NCBI GenBank assembly: GCA_025529335.1
Contig: JAMYHX010000504.1
Location: 1 to 30,845 of the forward strand
DNA: 30,845 bases
Origin: Rhizopus sp. PT2906
Taxonomy: Eukaryota > Mucoromycota > Mucoromycetes > Mucorales > Rhizopodaceae
Reading direction: 5' to 3'
Every line of letters starts with the position of its first letter. Within the stretch, counting starts at the first letter, position 1. Shown piece by piece: positions 21,010 to 30,845 of the stretch. The notes under the pieces are model-generated. The model worked only from the letters and a program-made list of their open reading frames with translations. It was not told the DNA's origin and did no database searches. Both the position numbers and the translations under genes were made by a program.

Positions 21010-21252
21010 TCATGCAAACAAAGCTAATTCCTTTTCAGAGCGGTAACCCAACCAAGTATTAAAAAAAGGAAGAAGATGTCTAAAAAGACTTCGTCTGGAA
21101 TTGGTTTTTCCCTCTAAGTTTGCGGACTGTGATTGTTTACTTTGTGGAGAGTCTTTTTTACTGTTCGCAAAGTAAACAATCACAGTCCCGAAAAGATAAA
21201 TCTGAATTACCAAATATAGAATAAAAGATTGGAACTTAAAATAGGGTTGCAT
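21010..21252 (-). CDS. Weak candidate small membrane protein
   Basis: Eighty codons from an ATG at 21252. The N-terminal part is hydrophobic (SFILYLVIQIYLFGTVIVYF), followed by a basic, polar tail ending YRSEKELALFA. It could encode a single-pass membrane microprotein. Against it: no recognised family, no introns, A+T-rich surroundings in which hydrophobic chance ORFs are common, and a perfect inverted repeat that dictates part of the coding sequence. Kept at low confidence. Confidence 0.2.
   Translation of the reverse strand: MQPYFKFQSFILYLVIQIYLFGTVIVYFANSKKDSPQSKQSQSANLEGKTNSRRSLFRHLLPFFNTWLGYRSEKELALFA
21124..21188. repeat. Perfect 21-bp inverted repeat (hairpin)
   Basis: The left arm (21124-21144, beginning GGACTGTGATTGTTTAC) and the right arm (21168-21188, ending GTAAACAATCACAGTCC) are exact reverse complements over all 21 bases, with a 23-base loop. 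Transcribed from either strand this gives a strong stem-loop. There is no flanking T-run on the plus strand, so it is not a typical terminator. It could be a structured RNA, a small-RNA precursor, a cruciform site or the remnant of a fold-back element. Confidence 0.85.
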
Positions 21253-22953
21253 AGTTTTGTTTACTTTTGCCTTGGACAGCAAATCATATTAGAGTTTACT
21301 ATTTAACAGTTTTTACTAGGACTAACATTAGAAATAGCCCTTTTCTTTCAATCACTCTGTAACTTCAAATATTCTTTAATATATCCTCTTTGGATCACTT
21401 TAAGCAGCAGTTTTATATCGGAACATATTACTTTTGGTCACCTTGTCCAAAAGAAAAACATTTGATATACTCCAGCAAAACTAATGTTATTAGCTGCTCT
21501 TCAGTTGCTTATATAAAATAAAACGTTGAAGGTGTATTCTGCATGATAGTACCCTGCTTATTCAGTACGCTATTTCTATATCCGTCCTCGTGGGGCTACA
21601 GTTAAAGTAAAATAGAGACTTTTAAGAACAGTGAAAGGTATGAAAATGTACTTGCATAGAAAATATATAAATATGTTGAACTAGCTTCAATGAAGAAAGG
21701 AAAAGGACAGTACACAGCCCTTAAAATATATCTTTTATAATAGACTTGTGTAACATAGCCCGTTTCATAAGATGCGCGGTTAACCAGATCCGTCTACTAA
21801 ACATTAAACATTTGTGCATGTGAGTAAGCATTGAAACACGTATCAAGATTTGTGTTTCCATGTAATTTACCCGAGAAAGGGATTAATAAAGCAAGGTAGG
21901 GCTTACTAGGTAAACTCTCGAACCTTCTATTGCGCAGTAAAGAAAAAAATGAAGGAGGGAGCTGTGCTGTGCCATGAATTTGACTATATGGCTGTACAGG
22001 TATCACAGCACCAAATCAGCTGCTGATCATTTTAGGGTTACTTGTTTTTTCTCTGTTGCACAGGATTGATAACAGGTTAAAGTAACCCTTTTTCTTTTTT
22101 GATGTACGAATTATGTTGCTTTTGCTTTCATAATTTACAACTTCTTTTACTTACTTTGATTACAAGTGTTAAAGAAGGGGGAATGTGCATAAATAATACA
22201 TGATAGATATTATTAATCTTTGTATTAATAGATACATACATACACTGCCCTACGTTTTACAAGCATTAATAAAGGGTTTTTTTAATAGAACTCAATATGT
22301 TCTTTTGCGATACAACTACACGTTTTTTAATTTTATCTGGACACCAGTGTGCTACAGCGTTAATGTACATTAGGAAAATAGGATAAAAGAGTGATAAAGA
22401 AAGCAATCTTCAGAAATATAGGTTACGTGTTTCATCTTTTGTTAGAGCATAAAGCATGGCGTATATACACATATGCAGCATTGCGTCTTCTATATTTTGA
22501 CGTCTATAAACAAAGACATTATACAAGCTTGTTTATTAAGACAATTCATATTTTTATCTCTTTTTTTTTTCCATTTATACAGCCAGATTACGCAAATATA
22601 AAATGAGAAAAGCAAGAAACTATAGAAACAACAGGAAACAAACACAGAAATATGGAGAAACATAGTATATAAATATATGCACGTAATTAATGATGATAAT
22701 TAAGTATACAATGGCATAGGTGAATGGTACTTAGAGGTGAAGTATGTAAATTGTTGATCTATGTCGAATTATTTGTTTTTTTTTTTTTGTTTTTTTTCTT
22801 TCTTTCTAAAAGTAATCTGAAGGTTATATCTTTTGAATAGTAAAAAGACATCCTAAAATACAAGATTGATATATCAATATGCATTCTGATTATTCAATGT
22901 TATATCGTATTACCTTTGTCATATTTTCAGCAATATTGCTTCTATTAATGATA

Positions 22954-24009
22954 TCAATTGGCAAAGGGATCGCTGTCTGTATATTTACCATCAGATTGAC
23001 GCGTTGCTTCTTGTTCTATCATGTATGTATCAATACTACTGCTCCGTGATCTTTCGCTTGGATAATTGATAAAATAGCTTGAACTTCTGCTAGCTGTATT
23101 GTGGCTTGTCTCGGGCATTTGTCTTGCTTGCTGGCTTTCGGATTCAAGTATAGGTTGCAGGATACGTCGACGCGCATTGATAAACCAATTGCTTATTTGG
23201 TTCACCCCGAGACCTGTTTCATCCGCAAGCTCTTGTTTTTCTCTTTCGGTTGGGTACGGATGTCGTTTATGCGAAATCAACCATCGTTTCAGAAACTCGG
23301 TTACTTCCTTTGGTAAGTTCCCTCTTCTTTTTTTACGGTACAAATGAGGTTTATGAACGTGATAGAATTGGGGTTCAGTGATAAATTTTGTAGAAATAGG
23401 TTTAGGTTGTCTGCTCTCAAACTGTTCTCTGTTGATACTGTTACTTCCTTCACGGATGGGGTGGTCGGGAGTAATTATTTCTCTGTTTGTGCCTATAAAG
23501 TATAGTGGAGGTGGTGTTTCAGTTCTCGTTCTTGGTTCTAATGCGTCAATTATGGATTGATCTTCTTGTCTGTTGTCAATAGAAGATGGCGCAGCTGCAA
23601 GATAACTGAATGCTGAGTTGGTATAGTAACTGATTCCTTTATTAGCAGCTGATACATAGTCCATATGCTCGTCTATTGATTCAACAAGAGGACGATAGCA
23701 AAAAGGATGAATAAACAATGAGAGACTATTTTAATTCCTTTTTTGTAAATTATTTTTCTTTGTACCTGTTGCGTTTGCCTTTGAAAGCGTATCATAAAAG
23801 TATGAGCCCTCGTTCATCCAAATGCGTGTATTATGTTCAAGAAATCTTTCTACTTTTAACCAATGGAACTCTATCGCTTCCTTTCGACTATTAGCATTGG
23901 ATTCGCTCAACTTTTCGTTATTGTTGAATAATACAAATGGTTTAAATGATTTATTCTGCACAAGATTCACTCTAAGAGTTAGTAAGATAATATTTTTCAA
24001 TAAAGTCAT
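22954..24009 (-). CDS. TALE-class homeodomain transcription factor
   Basis: Two exons (24009-23766 and 23672-22954, intron 93 bp) give 320 residues. The homeodomain is at about 195-257: GNLPKEVTEFLKRWLISHKR, the TALE three-residue loop HPYP, then LADETGLGVNQ and ISNWFINARRR with the DNA-contacting Asn after WFI. This is the TALE type (TGIF/MEIS/Cup9-like), which binds TGAC-type cores. The N-terminal 190 residues and the C-terminal 60 are disordered and Ser/Thr-rich; no MEIS or PBC domain is visible. The start is uncertain: the ATG at 24009 gives a hydrophobic MTLLKNIILLTLRVN, which looks like unspliced intron, since it contains TTACTAACTCTTAG and a further CAG acceptor. A true first exon may lie upstream, for example at MMHINTEKIKDKYY (about 24072-24025). 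The role is probably developmental regulation; targets unknown. Confidence 0.8.
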
Positions 24010-26336
24010 CGTCAACACTCATTGATGCACACAGATATAATATTTATCTTTTATTTTCTCGGTATTTATGTGCATCATTGTGTTTTATTATTATTATTAT
24101 TACTTTAACTCTTACTTTTTTATCCATTTTATGTGTATCAAAAGACTATTTCTTGAGATTGAACACACTAAAAGAAGAGCAACCAAGGTATAGTGTAAGA
24201 AGAAAGGGGGGAAAGAAGAAGAAGGTCTAGTAACAACAAGTAATTAATATGAATAAAAAGCAGAAAGAAAAGGAAAAATAAAAAATAGAGAAAAATAGAG
24301 AAAAAAAAGGGAATTTGATTTAACTCTAATAATATCCAACAGCAAGTAAATGCTGCAAAGGAGAGCACGCCTTCACATAAAGAGAGAAAGAGGGAAAAAG
24401 ATCATTTTGTTGCCTCATTCGTTTCTTTTTAACATCCCTAATCTTTTGGGAAATATACGTACCCACATTTACTCTATATATTCGCATACTCGTCATTGGT
24501 TTGGGTCCTTCCATTATTCTTTTTCGATAAGGTGACTTTGAGAATTATGTAAGAATTACACTGCTCTACGGCGCTAGTGAGAAAGGTCATGAGTTTCAGT
24601 AACAATGCACAAGGATAATATAAAATGAAGAAAGGATCGAAATTATATTAAAAGCCGCCTCAATCACTGCATTCTGCTATTCTACAACTGATTGAAGTGT
24701 GTTTTCATACTGCAAACGACAAACTAGGTCCTGTCTTATTAACAATACGTTATACAAGCTCAAGAGAGATTTACTGGCTTAAATATAAAGACGTCATAAC
24801 AGCAGCCGAAAGAGAGAAAAGCTTGAAGTATATATACAAATATATACATGTAACAGACTTCATCTGTTTCATTGTCTAGCAGCTCGTGGCACACAAATAT
24901 CAAGCCATATTGGCACAGTAATAAAGAGTAATTTATTGTTGTTTCCTCGCCACGCATATTATTATGTTATTGTATATGTTTATTACAGGATCTAGGTCCC
25001 TTTCCTTTTTAAAGGAGAAGCATGTTATTCAAGAGTCAGACCAGTCGTGTATATACTACGAATCCGGGTGATACTTTATTGTATCTCATGTAGTGTGCAC
25101 AGACCATCCAGTTAGCTATTACTTTGGGTTGTCAGTTCTGTGGATGTATTTGATCATTCTTTTTGTGTTTGTGTGCAAGTGAAAAAAAATAGGAGAAAAA
25201 AAGGAAGAACCATATCTGATACGCAAATCCCAGATTAATCACGTTCTTGTACATTCTATAAGGTAAGTGTTTGAAACTGATGATAAATTCTTTTTATTCC
25301 ATGGTCAACTTTCTGTCTTTGAAGCGATATGCTGTTCCTATTAACCTAAAGAACTAATGTAAAGGCTGAGCCAGAGTACAATCCTTTAGACCCTCCCCCC
25401 CTTCTTTGCTACTTTTTCATGTATAGTCACTTTATGTGACCATAAAGCTAATATAGCTCATGTCTATCCTTTACTTTATAATAAAAGGGGGTGATGTTAG
25501 AGTATTACCCTTTTTTTTCAGCTCACTTTTTATTTTGTGTGTCTGGATACTTTTTTTTTGTGCCCCATACCTTTTTCTTTTTGCACAAAATGAAGAAATT
25601 CGCGCTTCATTGTGCGGTGATTAAATTATCAATGTGCATCTTGCTGGAGTGAGAAGAAGACTGTTTCACGCTACGCTTTATTGTTAGAGATTAAGCATAC
25701 AAGTAATTCTATTAAAATCTTGTACAATTAATGAAATATACATTAAATTGAGTTCGCTTTATACCAATGAAAAAAGCATCTCACCATTACTGGTAAATAA
25801 ATACCTTCATTAACCAAACTCATTTGGTATATAGAACAGTTAAAGATTAGGGTAAACGTGTTGTTTATTCATTTGCAAAAAGCATCTTTCTTTTATTTAC
25901 AATCACAGTCAGGCCGCTTTAATTCAATATAAAAAGTAGTAAAGTTTCCTCTTTCTTGTTGTTATTCAGCTTTAGATTTGAAATGGTCAATTAGGTCCAT
26001 GATGAATTAATAAGAAAAGAGTATTACTAAATAAGCATAAGTTTATAGTGGAGATTGAATGTACTATTGTAACGATTCGTAACAACTCGTGACTTGCTTT
26101 CACATCCACGACTATCATTACTGTTATCAATTAAAAGCTTGGCTTATTCATGACCAAAATATTAAAAGGGGCATCAAGAAATCAAGGTGTCCAAACAGGA
26201 ATAACTGTTGATCTTGTTCCAAGAATGATATGTTACTAATAAACACTCTACGTACTTGATACTTTTTAATATATTGAGAAATAGACAGATTCATTAAACA
26301 TAACTTTTATTAAGTATGAAATCTAGTTTGATGTGA
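24010..26336. other. Long intergenic region between homeodomain and RhoGAP genes
   Basis: About 2.3 kb without a supportable gene. The left part is likely the promoter and possibly the first exon of the homeodomain gene. Small frames at 24168-24368, 24326-24514 and 24697-24957 show no family features. A short palindrome GTCAC-TTTAT-GTGAC occurs near 25427-25441, and purine-rich runs lie at 24200-24310 and 25180-25210. Long upstream DNA fits a regulatory gene, but no element was identified. Confidence 0.4.
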
Positions 26337-27846
26337 TTATATCAAGATTTTACTAATTTTCCTCTCTCCGGCCATTTTAGCCATCTTCCTCATTGCACCC
26401 TTCATATTGGATAGACCAGACTTGTGCTGGTGGTGATGATTATGACTAGGTTGCTGTTGTTGTTGTACATAATGAATGGGATACTGATGTCGATGCATGT
26501 TTATGTTTTCTGAATCAGTGATGTTACTTTCATTAACAACCGTGTCTTCACTGATGGCACTATCTTCCAATAGGTCCATTCTTGAGCGGTATCTTCTTAT
26601 ATTCAATTTCAAATTAGAAAGAGAGCTATTTAGCTTTCTCAAAGGATTTGCTTTATCCTCTATATTATTAGATGTAAGCTGATCTGTGCGAGCTTGGAGC
26701 TGAAGAAACTGATTAAATGCTTCATGAATTTGATGTTCTGCAAAGCATGCCTTGGTTTTGTTAAACAAGTAAGATGCCTCAAAAGGATCTTCAGGAACCA
26801 CAGCCGGTGCCTTTACGGCCTCGTTCAATATGCGGTACAGCGAAGATGAAATCCTCATATCTTTATCAGATTCCCTAAGTGAATCCGGAGAAACAAAGAT
26901 AGATATCCAAGGCTTTTCTGGAGGTTCTGGTACGATATCATAGTCATTATCCATCATTTTCTGAATACCATCAGCATTTTCGATCCAATCAGACGAATTT
27001 CTATTTATCTTGGCAATGATACGACTATAGCACTTTGCTCTTGCCCTTGTTCCTTCTGTCTTACACAATGGTTGATATTCCATATAATTGACACTCGAAT
27101 AAACAGAGGACATGTCATAACCTGAATCCGTTCGAGAATAAGACAATCCCAATTGTGCACTTTTACGACTTGTGATTTTAGCATGTTCAATGATCAAACG
27201 AGTTAAAAAGTGTCCCGACTTTTCTTCCATTATTTGACTGCAATCGCTTGGACCCAGTACCACTTTGCCTAACGAGTCACCTAATTTGTAAGCGTCCATG
27301 AGATTGACATGTTTATGTTGTAATAGTTCTACGAGAAATTCTAGAATTTCAATCAAGAGTTGTTGACTTTTGTTAGGGATAATAGAAGATAGATTGGATA
27401 ATGTACAAGCTATATTTTTTAAGGGGGGAAATATTGATAAATAAGACGAGTTAATCGCAACAAATGATTATAGTTACTCTCGTAATTGATCTTTCTCCAA
27501 GCTTTTTTTGAAATGATTCTGTCTGGTGTAGACCAAAGTGCTACCTGCATCAGAGTGGCCACGGAGTGAATGTCGACATAGGACAAATCGTTGGCAGTAA
27601 AGTCTCGTTTATTGAATATCTTGATAAACAATCCATAATTTGGCACTATCAAAGAGGATATTAGAGATTATTATATCTTTACAGTCAACACAATTACCTG
27701 TTTTGCGAAATATTTTACGCTCTTGGAAGCCTATACATATAGTTTATATAATCAACTCTAGAACTTACTGAATTCTTACCTCTTTGACGTATTTCTTCAA
27801 TACACAATCGTGTTACTTTGGCAATAAAATCAAAAGAGTAATACAT
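26337..27846 (-). CDS. RhoGAP-domain protein with a one-base frameshift
   Basis: Exons 27846-27780, 27730-27698 and 27645-26337 encode about 469 residues if one frame change near 27422-27428 is allowed. Such proteins switch off Rho-family GTPases that control polarity and wall growth. The N-terminus reads RLCIEEIRQRGFQERKIFRK, placing Arg31 where the RhoGAP arginine finger falls. It is followed by DIHSVATLMQVALWSTPD, the counterpart of the usual DVHxVASLLKxFLRELPE, with the usual Lys replaced by Gln. After the frameshift ILEFLVELLQHKHVNLMDAY and GKVVLGPSD complete the domain. The C-terminal half is polar, with PEPPEKPWISIFVSPDS, a Gln run, a His run and a basic tail. The layout resembles Msb1/Mug-type RhoGAP relatives of fungi. 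The stop at 27421 follows a run of six C; one extra base restores the frame. Whether this is an assembly error, a null allele or programmed shifting is open. Confidence 0.65.
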
Positions 27847-28744
27847 GATGAAAAGTTGTCAAGAATTAAAAAGAAAGTGGAAAGAAGAAAAGAAAGATAA
27901 CTGGTTTTTTTTATTTATTTGCTTAATACATTTGCACTTCTTTATTCATCGCGGCCCCCTTGTGATAATAGGAGAATATAAACAAAAAAAGGTAGGTCAC
28001 TTAACCTTAATACGCCTTCAAAGACATACGTTATAAAGGATCAAATTTAATATGGCCCATGTTGCATTACCCTTCTTTTGCAATAATAGTCTAAGGACAC
28101 TTGCCATGATCTAAGTTGAGGGCCCACGCATTTATATAAGCCATGATACTTTATTTATGCACTTGCTTCCTTTTACATGCAGAGAAAAAGTCAGGGAGCG
28201 TCCTTTTGAAAATACGAAAATAGAGTACCAATAGGATTTCTCTTGGATGCACATTATCTTTGTATTCTTTAGCATAAAATGAAATTAAGGGATAAACAAG
28301 CTTAATCAGTACTTTTATACCACACATTTATCGTGTAGTCAAAACCATCCTTACCTATTATAACTCTACTTTTATATTTCTAAAATTGAGGGAAACCTTT
28401 AGTATGAAGTGGTATGTTCTCTGAAAGAATTCGCAAGAGTAAAATAGAAAAAAGATGGGCATGCTTTTTTGTACGAATAACCAAGCCATTACGCATAATA
28501 GGCTGAAAACTCTCTTTTTTAGACATATGAAACTAGTTTATCAAACATAAGTTTGTCATTTCTAAATTCATCTCATTTAATGAATCTACTGCAATCCCCC
28601 CCCCCTCTCTCTCTCTCCTCTCTTTGTATCAAGAACTCTATACAACAAGAATGCATTCAAACATCTGTCGGACATTAAAAGAAAGTAAAAGTAACGCGCT
28701 GTAACTTTTTTTCAAGCCTTTCCAATACAAAAAGAATAAACAAG
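27847..28744. other. Divergent intergenic region, RhoGAP and prefoldin genes
   Basis: Nine hundred bases without a gene; both neighbours are transcribed outward from it. The plus-strand frame at 27845-28036 is chance. The end nearest prefoldin carries a C-run and TC repeat (28596-28617) and a T-run, consistent with a pyrimidine-rich core promoter or leader. Confidence 0.45.
28596..28617 (+). repeat. C10 run followed by (TC)6
   Basis: Ten C residues run directly into a TC dinucleotide tract, continuing imperfectly to about 28624. It lies about 125 bp upstream of the prefoldin start. It is strongly strand-asymmetric pyrimidine DNA of the sort often found at fungal promoters, and is probably length-variable. 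Confidence 0.75.
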
Positions 28745-29257
28745 ATGTCAAATATTAGAATGGTTAGAAATAAACGTTAATAAATGTTTTCTTTCCCACT
28801 TATGACAGCTTCCATAGCTAAGCGAAAAGGAAGAGGCAGATGGTGATGTTGAAGTGACTTGGATTGATCAGGAACGTATCAATGAATTCAGTAAATATAA
28901 TGCCAAAATCGACGACTTGGAAGAGGAATATGAAAAACTCAAGGTAAATAAAGTAAACTGACTTGTATGAAAATACTAAAGGGTTGCTTTTAGAAAGAAA
29001 AAGAGTATTTAGATGACGTTGCTATGGAACTGGAATTAGCTGATGAAGATGAGCCTGTTCGATACAAGATTGGTGATGCCTTTGTTCACATCAGTGTTTC
29101 TGAAGCAACTGAGAAAATTGAAAAAGATTCAGAAAGACTTGATTTATTAATAGAAGAAACAAAGCAGAACATAGACAACATACAAGAAAAGATGGACGAA
29201 CTCAAGAAATCGTTGTATGCTAAATTTGGAAATGCAATCAATCTCGAGAAAGATTAA
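28745..29257 (+). CDS. Prefoldin subunit 4 (PFDN4/Gim3)
   Basis: Three exons (28745-28762, 28818-28943, 28994-29257) give 135 residues; human PFDN4 has 134. It is a beta-type subunit of the hexameric prefoldin chaperone that hands nascent actin and tubulin to the CCT chaperonin. The protein shows the two-helix coiled coil of the family: DVEVTWIDQERINEFSKYNA, the first helix; the hairpin region LELADEDEPVRYKIGDAFVH, matching the family's ADD...PYxIGDxF; and the second helix ending SLYAKFGNAINLEKD, the typical LYAKFGxxINLE C-terminus. The short six-codon first exon (MSNIRM) is the least certain part: its donor GTTAGA is weak, though the join keeps the frame. Tail-to-tail with NFU1, 28 bp between stops. 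Confidence 0.92.
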
Positions 29258-29285
29258 GTTTTTATTGAATAAATAAAAAAAGCGC
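29258..29285. terminator. Shared poly(A) signal region of two convergent genes
   Basis: The 28 bp between the prefoldin and NFU1 stop codons contains AATAAA on the plus strand (29268-29273 and 29272-29277) and on the minus strand (complement of TTTATT, 29261-29266). Each transcript must therefore end inside the coding region of the other gene, giving overlapping antisense 3' ends. Confidence 0.6.
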
Positions 29286-30140
29286 TTATTGTTTTTCACC
29301 CAACTTCTTTTCAAGTTTATCAAATTCTTGAAGGGCAACTGATTCATTTTCATCAATCACTTGTTCTACGCCCTGAACTTCTGGGATATAATGCATCAAC
29401 ATGTTTTCAATACCATTCTTTAATGTCACAACTGCACTATCACAGCCTCTGCAGCTACCTTTCAGCTTGAGCTTCACAATGCCATTTTCAAAACCACAGT
29501 ATTCGATATCACCACCATCTTCTTGAATAGAAGGTCGAATGCGTGTATCAAGTAACTCTTTAATCATTTGAACCTCTTCTGGATCATCAGGATGAATGGT
29601 TGTATCACTTGCTGCCAAATCCTCTTCATCGAATACAATAGGTTGTCCTGAGGTAAAGTGGTTCATGATGGCTGAATAGATATCAGGTTTCATCAATTGC
29701 CATTCTGCGGTAGATTCCTTTGAGATAGTGATAAAGTCGGGTCCAAAGAAGACACCTGCAACACCTTCAATCTGGAAGAGTTGCTTTGCAAGTGGAGATT
29801 TCATTGAAGATCGAACGTCAAGGAATTCTGCTGTGCCATTACCTAACACAGGTGTGCCAGGAATAAATTTTAAGGAATCGTCATTGGGAGTTTGCTCAGT
29901 TTGGATAAACATGCTGCGCACTATAAACACATGATGAATAAGGTGAATTGACAACAATAAGGACAATGTCTAACCTTGTTGACGTGCTAAAAGAGAAGGC
30001 ATATACTGCGCATTAAAGCGAGTAGCCCATAAGTTGTGGCTCTTTGTCATTAAATTTCTTTGAGCATAGCTTCTTAGCTGTGGGATTGCCCTTAAGCATC
30101 TAGATCTGCTAAGACCCGTCAAAATAATTCGTGAATTCAT
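29286..30140 (-). CDS. NFU1: Mitochondrial Fe-S cluster scaffold NFU1
   Basis: Two exons (30140-29975 and 29920-29286, 54 bp intron) give 266 residues; human NFU1 has 254. NFU1 hands [4Fe-4S] clusters to mitochondrial enzymes such as lipoate synthase and complex II. The start MNSRIILTGLSRSRCLRAIP is Arg/Ser-rich without acids, as expected for a mitochondrial presequence. The Nfu N-terminal domain runs from about 58 to 150 (FIQTEQTPNDDSLKFIPG, SPLAKQLFQIEGVAGVFFG, FITISK). The NifU-like domain has RPSIQEDGGDIEYCGFENGI and the cluster-binding Cys212-x-x-Cys215 in GSCRGCDSA. The acidic C-terminus is slightly extended. I set the start at the ATG at 30140; the upstream open codons lack an ATG. Confidence 0.95.
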
Positions 30141-30845
30141 TAGTAATAGAAAAGATAATTCAAGCAAGGGCGGTCGATAAAAAAAAAAAGGGAAGCACTA
30201 CGCACGCCCAAAGATTTTGCATAAATGTGACGTAAGCAATTCGATTTGCACAGCAGACAACATATTGTGGAGAAGTGACGGGGTTAAAATTAAGGCAAGA
30301 AAGCTCAGGGGCAGAATAAATAATATAAGAAAATATACAGTGCTTCCACTCTTAATTTACCGAATTATCGAAAACTCTGTCCAATTTTTTGATATTTGTG
30401 TGAGATTAAGTTGCCCAGAATAATGGAACTAACTTGATCAAGTGATTAAAACTGACTTGCCCAGCACTTTGAAAATAAATTAACCGTAATTTACAAATAA
30501 TTTGGCCAGCTTCTGAGCAACTTTTTATTCAATAATTTAGGGAGTAAGCTGATCAAATAATGGATGAGGTTTTTAAGTGAGTAATAGTGAGGTATTCGAT
30601 CAATAACTCAAGTAAATAAAGACAGAGAACTAAATAAAATCGAACCTGGTGTCTTTATTAAAAGTTATAAAAAATAAATGATATATACAACAATCTACAG
30701 TAATGTGAAACTGCGTGCAGGTGAGTCTTGAAATGTCGAAGTGTTTTTGGAATCAGTTTCCATGTTGGGTAGAGGTACTGTATTTTTATTAATTATTGAC
30801 ATTAATTTTATAAAATGTTGTCATAAAATAAAAAAATTATTTGCG
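30141..30845. other. Right-edge stretch upstream of NFU1
   Basis: A+T-rich DNA without a supportable gene; the plus-strand frame at 30217-30423 has no motif. The part next to NFU1 contains an A-run (30180-30189) that reads as a T-run in the NFU1 direction, probably leader or promoter. No repeat or RNA gene was seen. Confidence 0.4.

Larger units (their letters stand above)
20894..22953. other. Gene-poor stretch upstream of nothing recognised
   Basis: About 2 kb, A+T-rich, containing the hairpin at 21124-21188, a weak minus-strand ORF at 21010-21252 and T-runs near 22560-22571 and 22772-22798. The frames at 21797-22006 and 22391-22606 lack motifs. The right end is the 3' flank of the homeodomain gene. 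No RNA gene is recognised. Confidence 0.4.

Noticed and set aside
24697..24879. 60-codon ORF with protein-like middle
   Set aside because: No start context, no introns, ends in a TATA-rich repeat; likely chance in A+T-rich DNA.
25427..25441. Small palindrome GTCAC-TTTAT-GTGAC
   Set aside because: Five-base arms are expected by chance in 30 kb; no supporting context.
1..30845. tRNA, rRNA and CRISPR arrays
   Set aside because: Reading both strands I found no convincing tRNA B-box, no rRNA-like block and no regularly spaced repeats.

Overview
The window is nuclear DNA of a filamentous fungus, most likely an early-diverging Mucoromycota/Mucorales species. This rests on A+T-rich intergenic DNA, many short GT-AG introns (38-165 bp), a velvet-family regulator, a fungal TRP-type channel, and relics of a gene family that I recall as lineage-specific to Mucorales (recall, not a search). 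It is ordinary gene-bearing chromosome: no tRNA, rRNA, CRISPR array or bacterial-style operon was seen.

Layout. 1-1790: eroded coding relics. 1802-2411 (+): small unrecognised coiled-coil protein, tail-to-tail with 2431-4684 (-), a YVC1-like vacuolar cation channel. 5274-5877 (-): broken leucine-rich-repeat-like ORFs, then a 2.7 kb non-coding stretch with a TATA box. 8577-10254 (+): velvet-domain regulator, six exons. 10896-12188 (-): ribosomal protein uL4 (RPL4), whose first coding exon is only the ATG. A 172 bp divergent promoter leads to 12361-14205 (+), an AMSH/STAMBP-like JAMM deubiquitinase with ten exons. 14626-18334 (+): kinesin-4-like motor. 18845-20893: two related copies of a non-autonomous element with inverted repeats, interleaved with fragments of the lineage-specific gene family. 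20894-22953: non-coding DNA with a perfect 21-bp hairpin. 22954-24009 (-): TALE homeodomain factor with a long empty upstream region. 26337-27846 (-): RhoGAP-domain protein with a one-base frameshift at a homopolymer. 28745-29257 (+): prefoldin subunit 4, tail-to-tail with 29286-30140 (-), the mitochondrial Fe-S scaffold NFU1. The remainder is non-coding.

The genes form no pathway; they are housekeeping (RPL4, prefoldin, NFU1, AMSH, kinesin) and regulatory (velvet, TALE, RhoGAP, TRP channel) functions placed side by side. Gene models were spliced by hand from GT/AG sites, reading-frame continuity and family conservation; every intact model sums to a whole number of codons. The most unusual items are the two-copy element with nested inverted repeats sitting between fragments of a gene family, the frameshift at a C-run in the RhoGAP gene that also matches a -1 slippery heptamer, and the 21-bp perfect inverted repeat.
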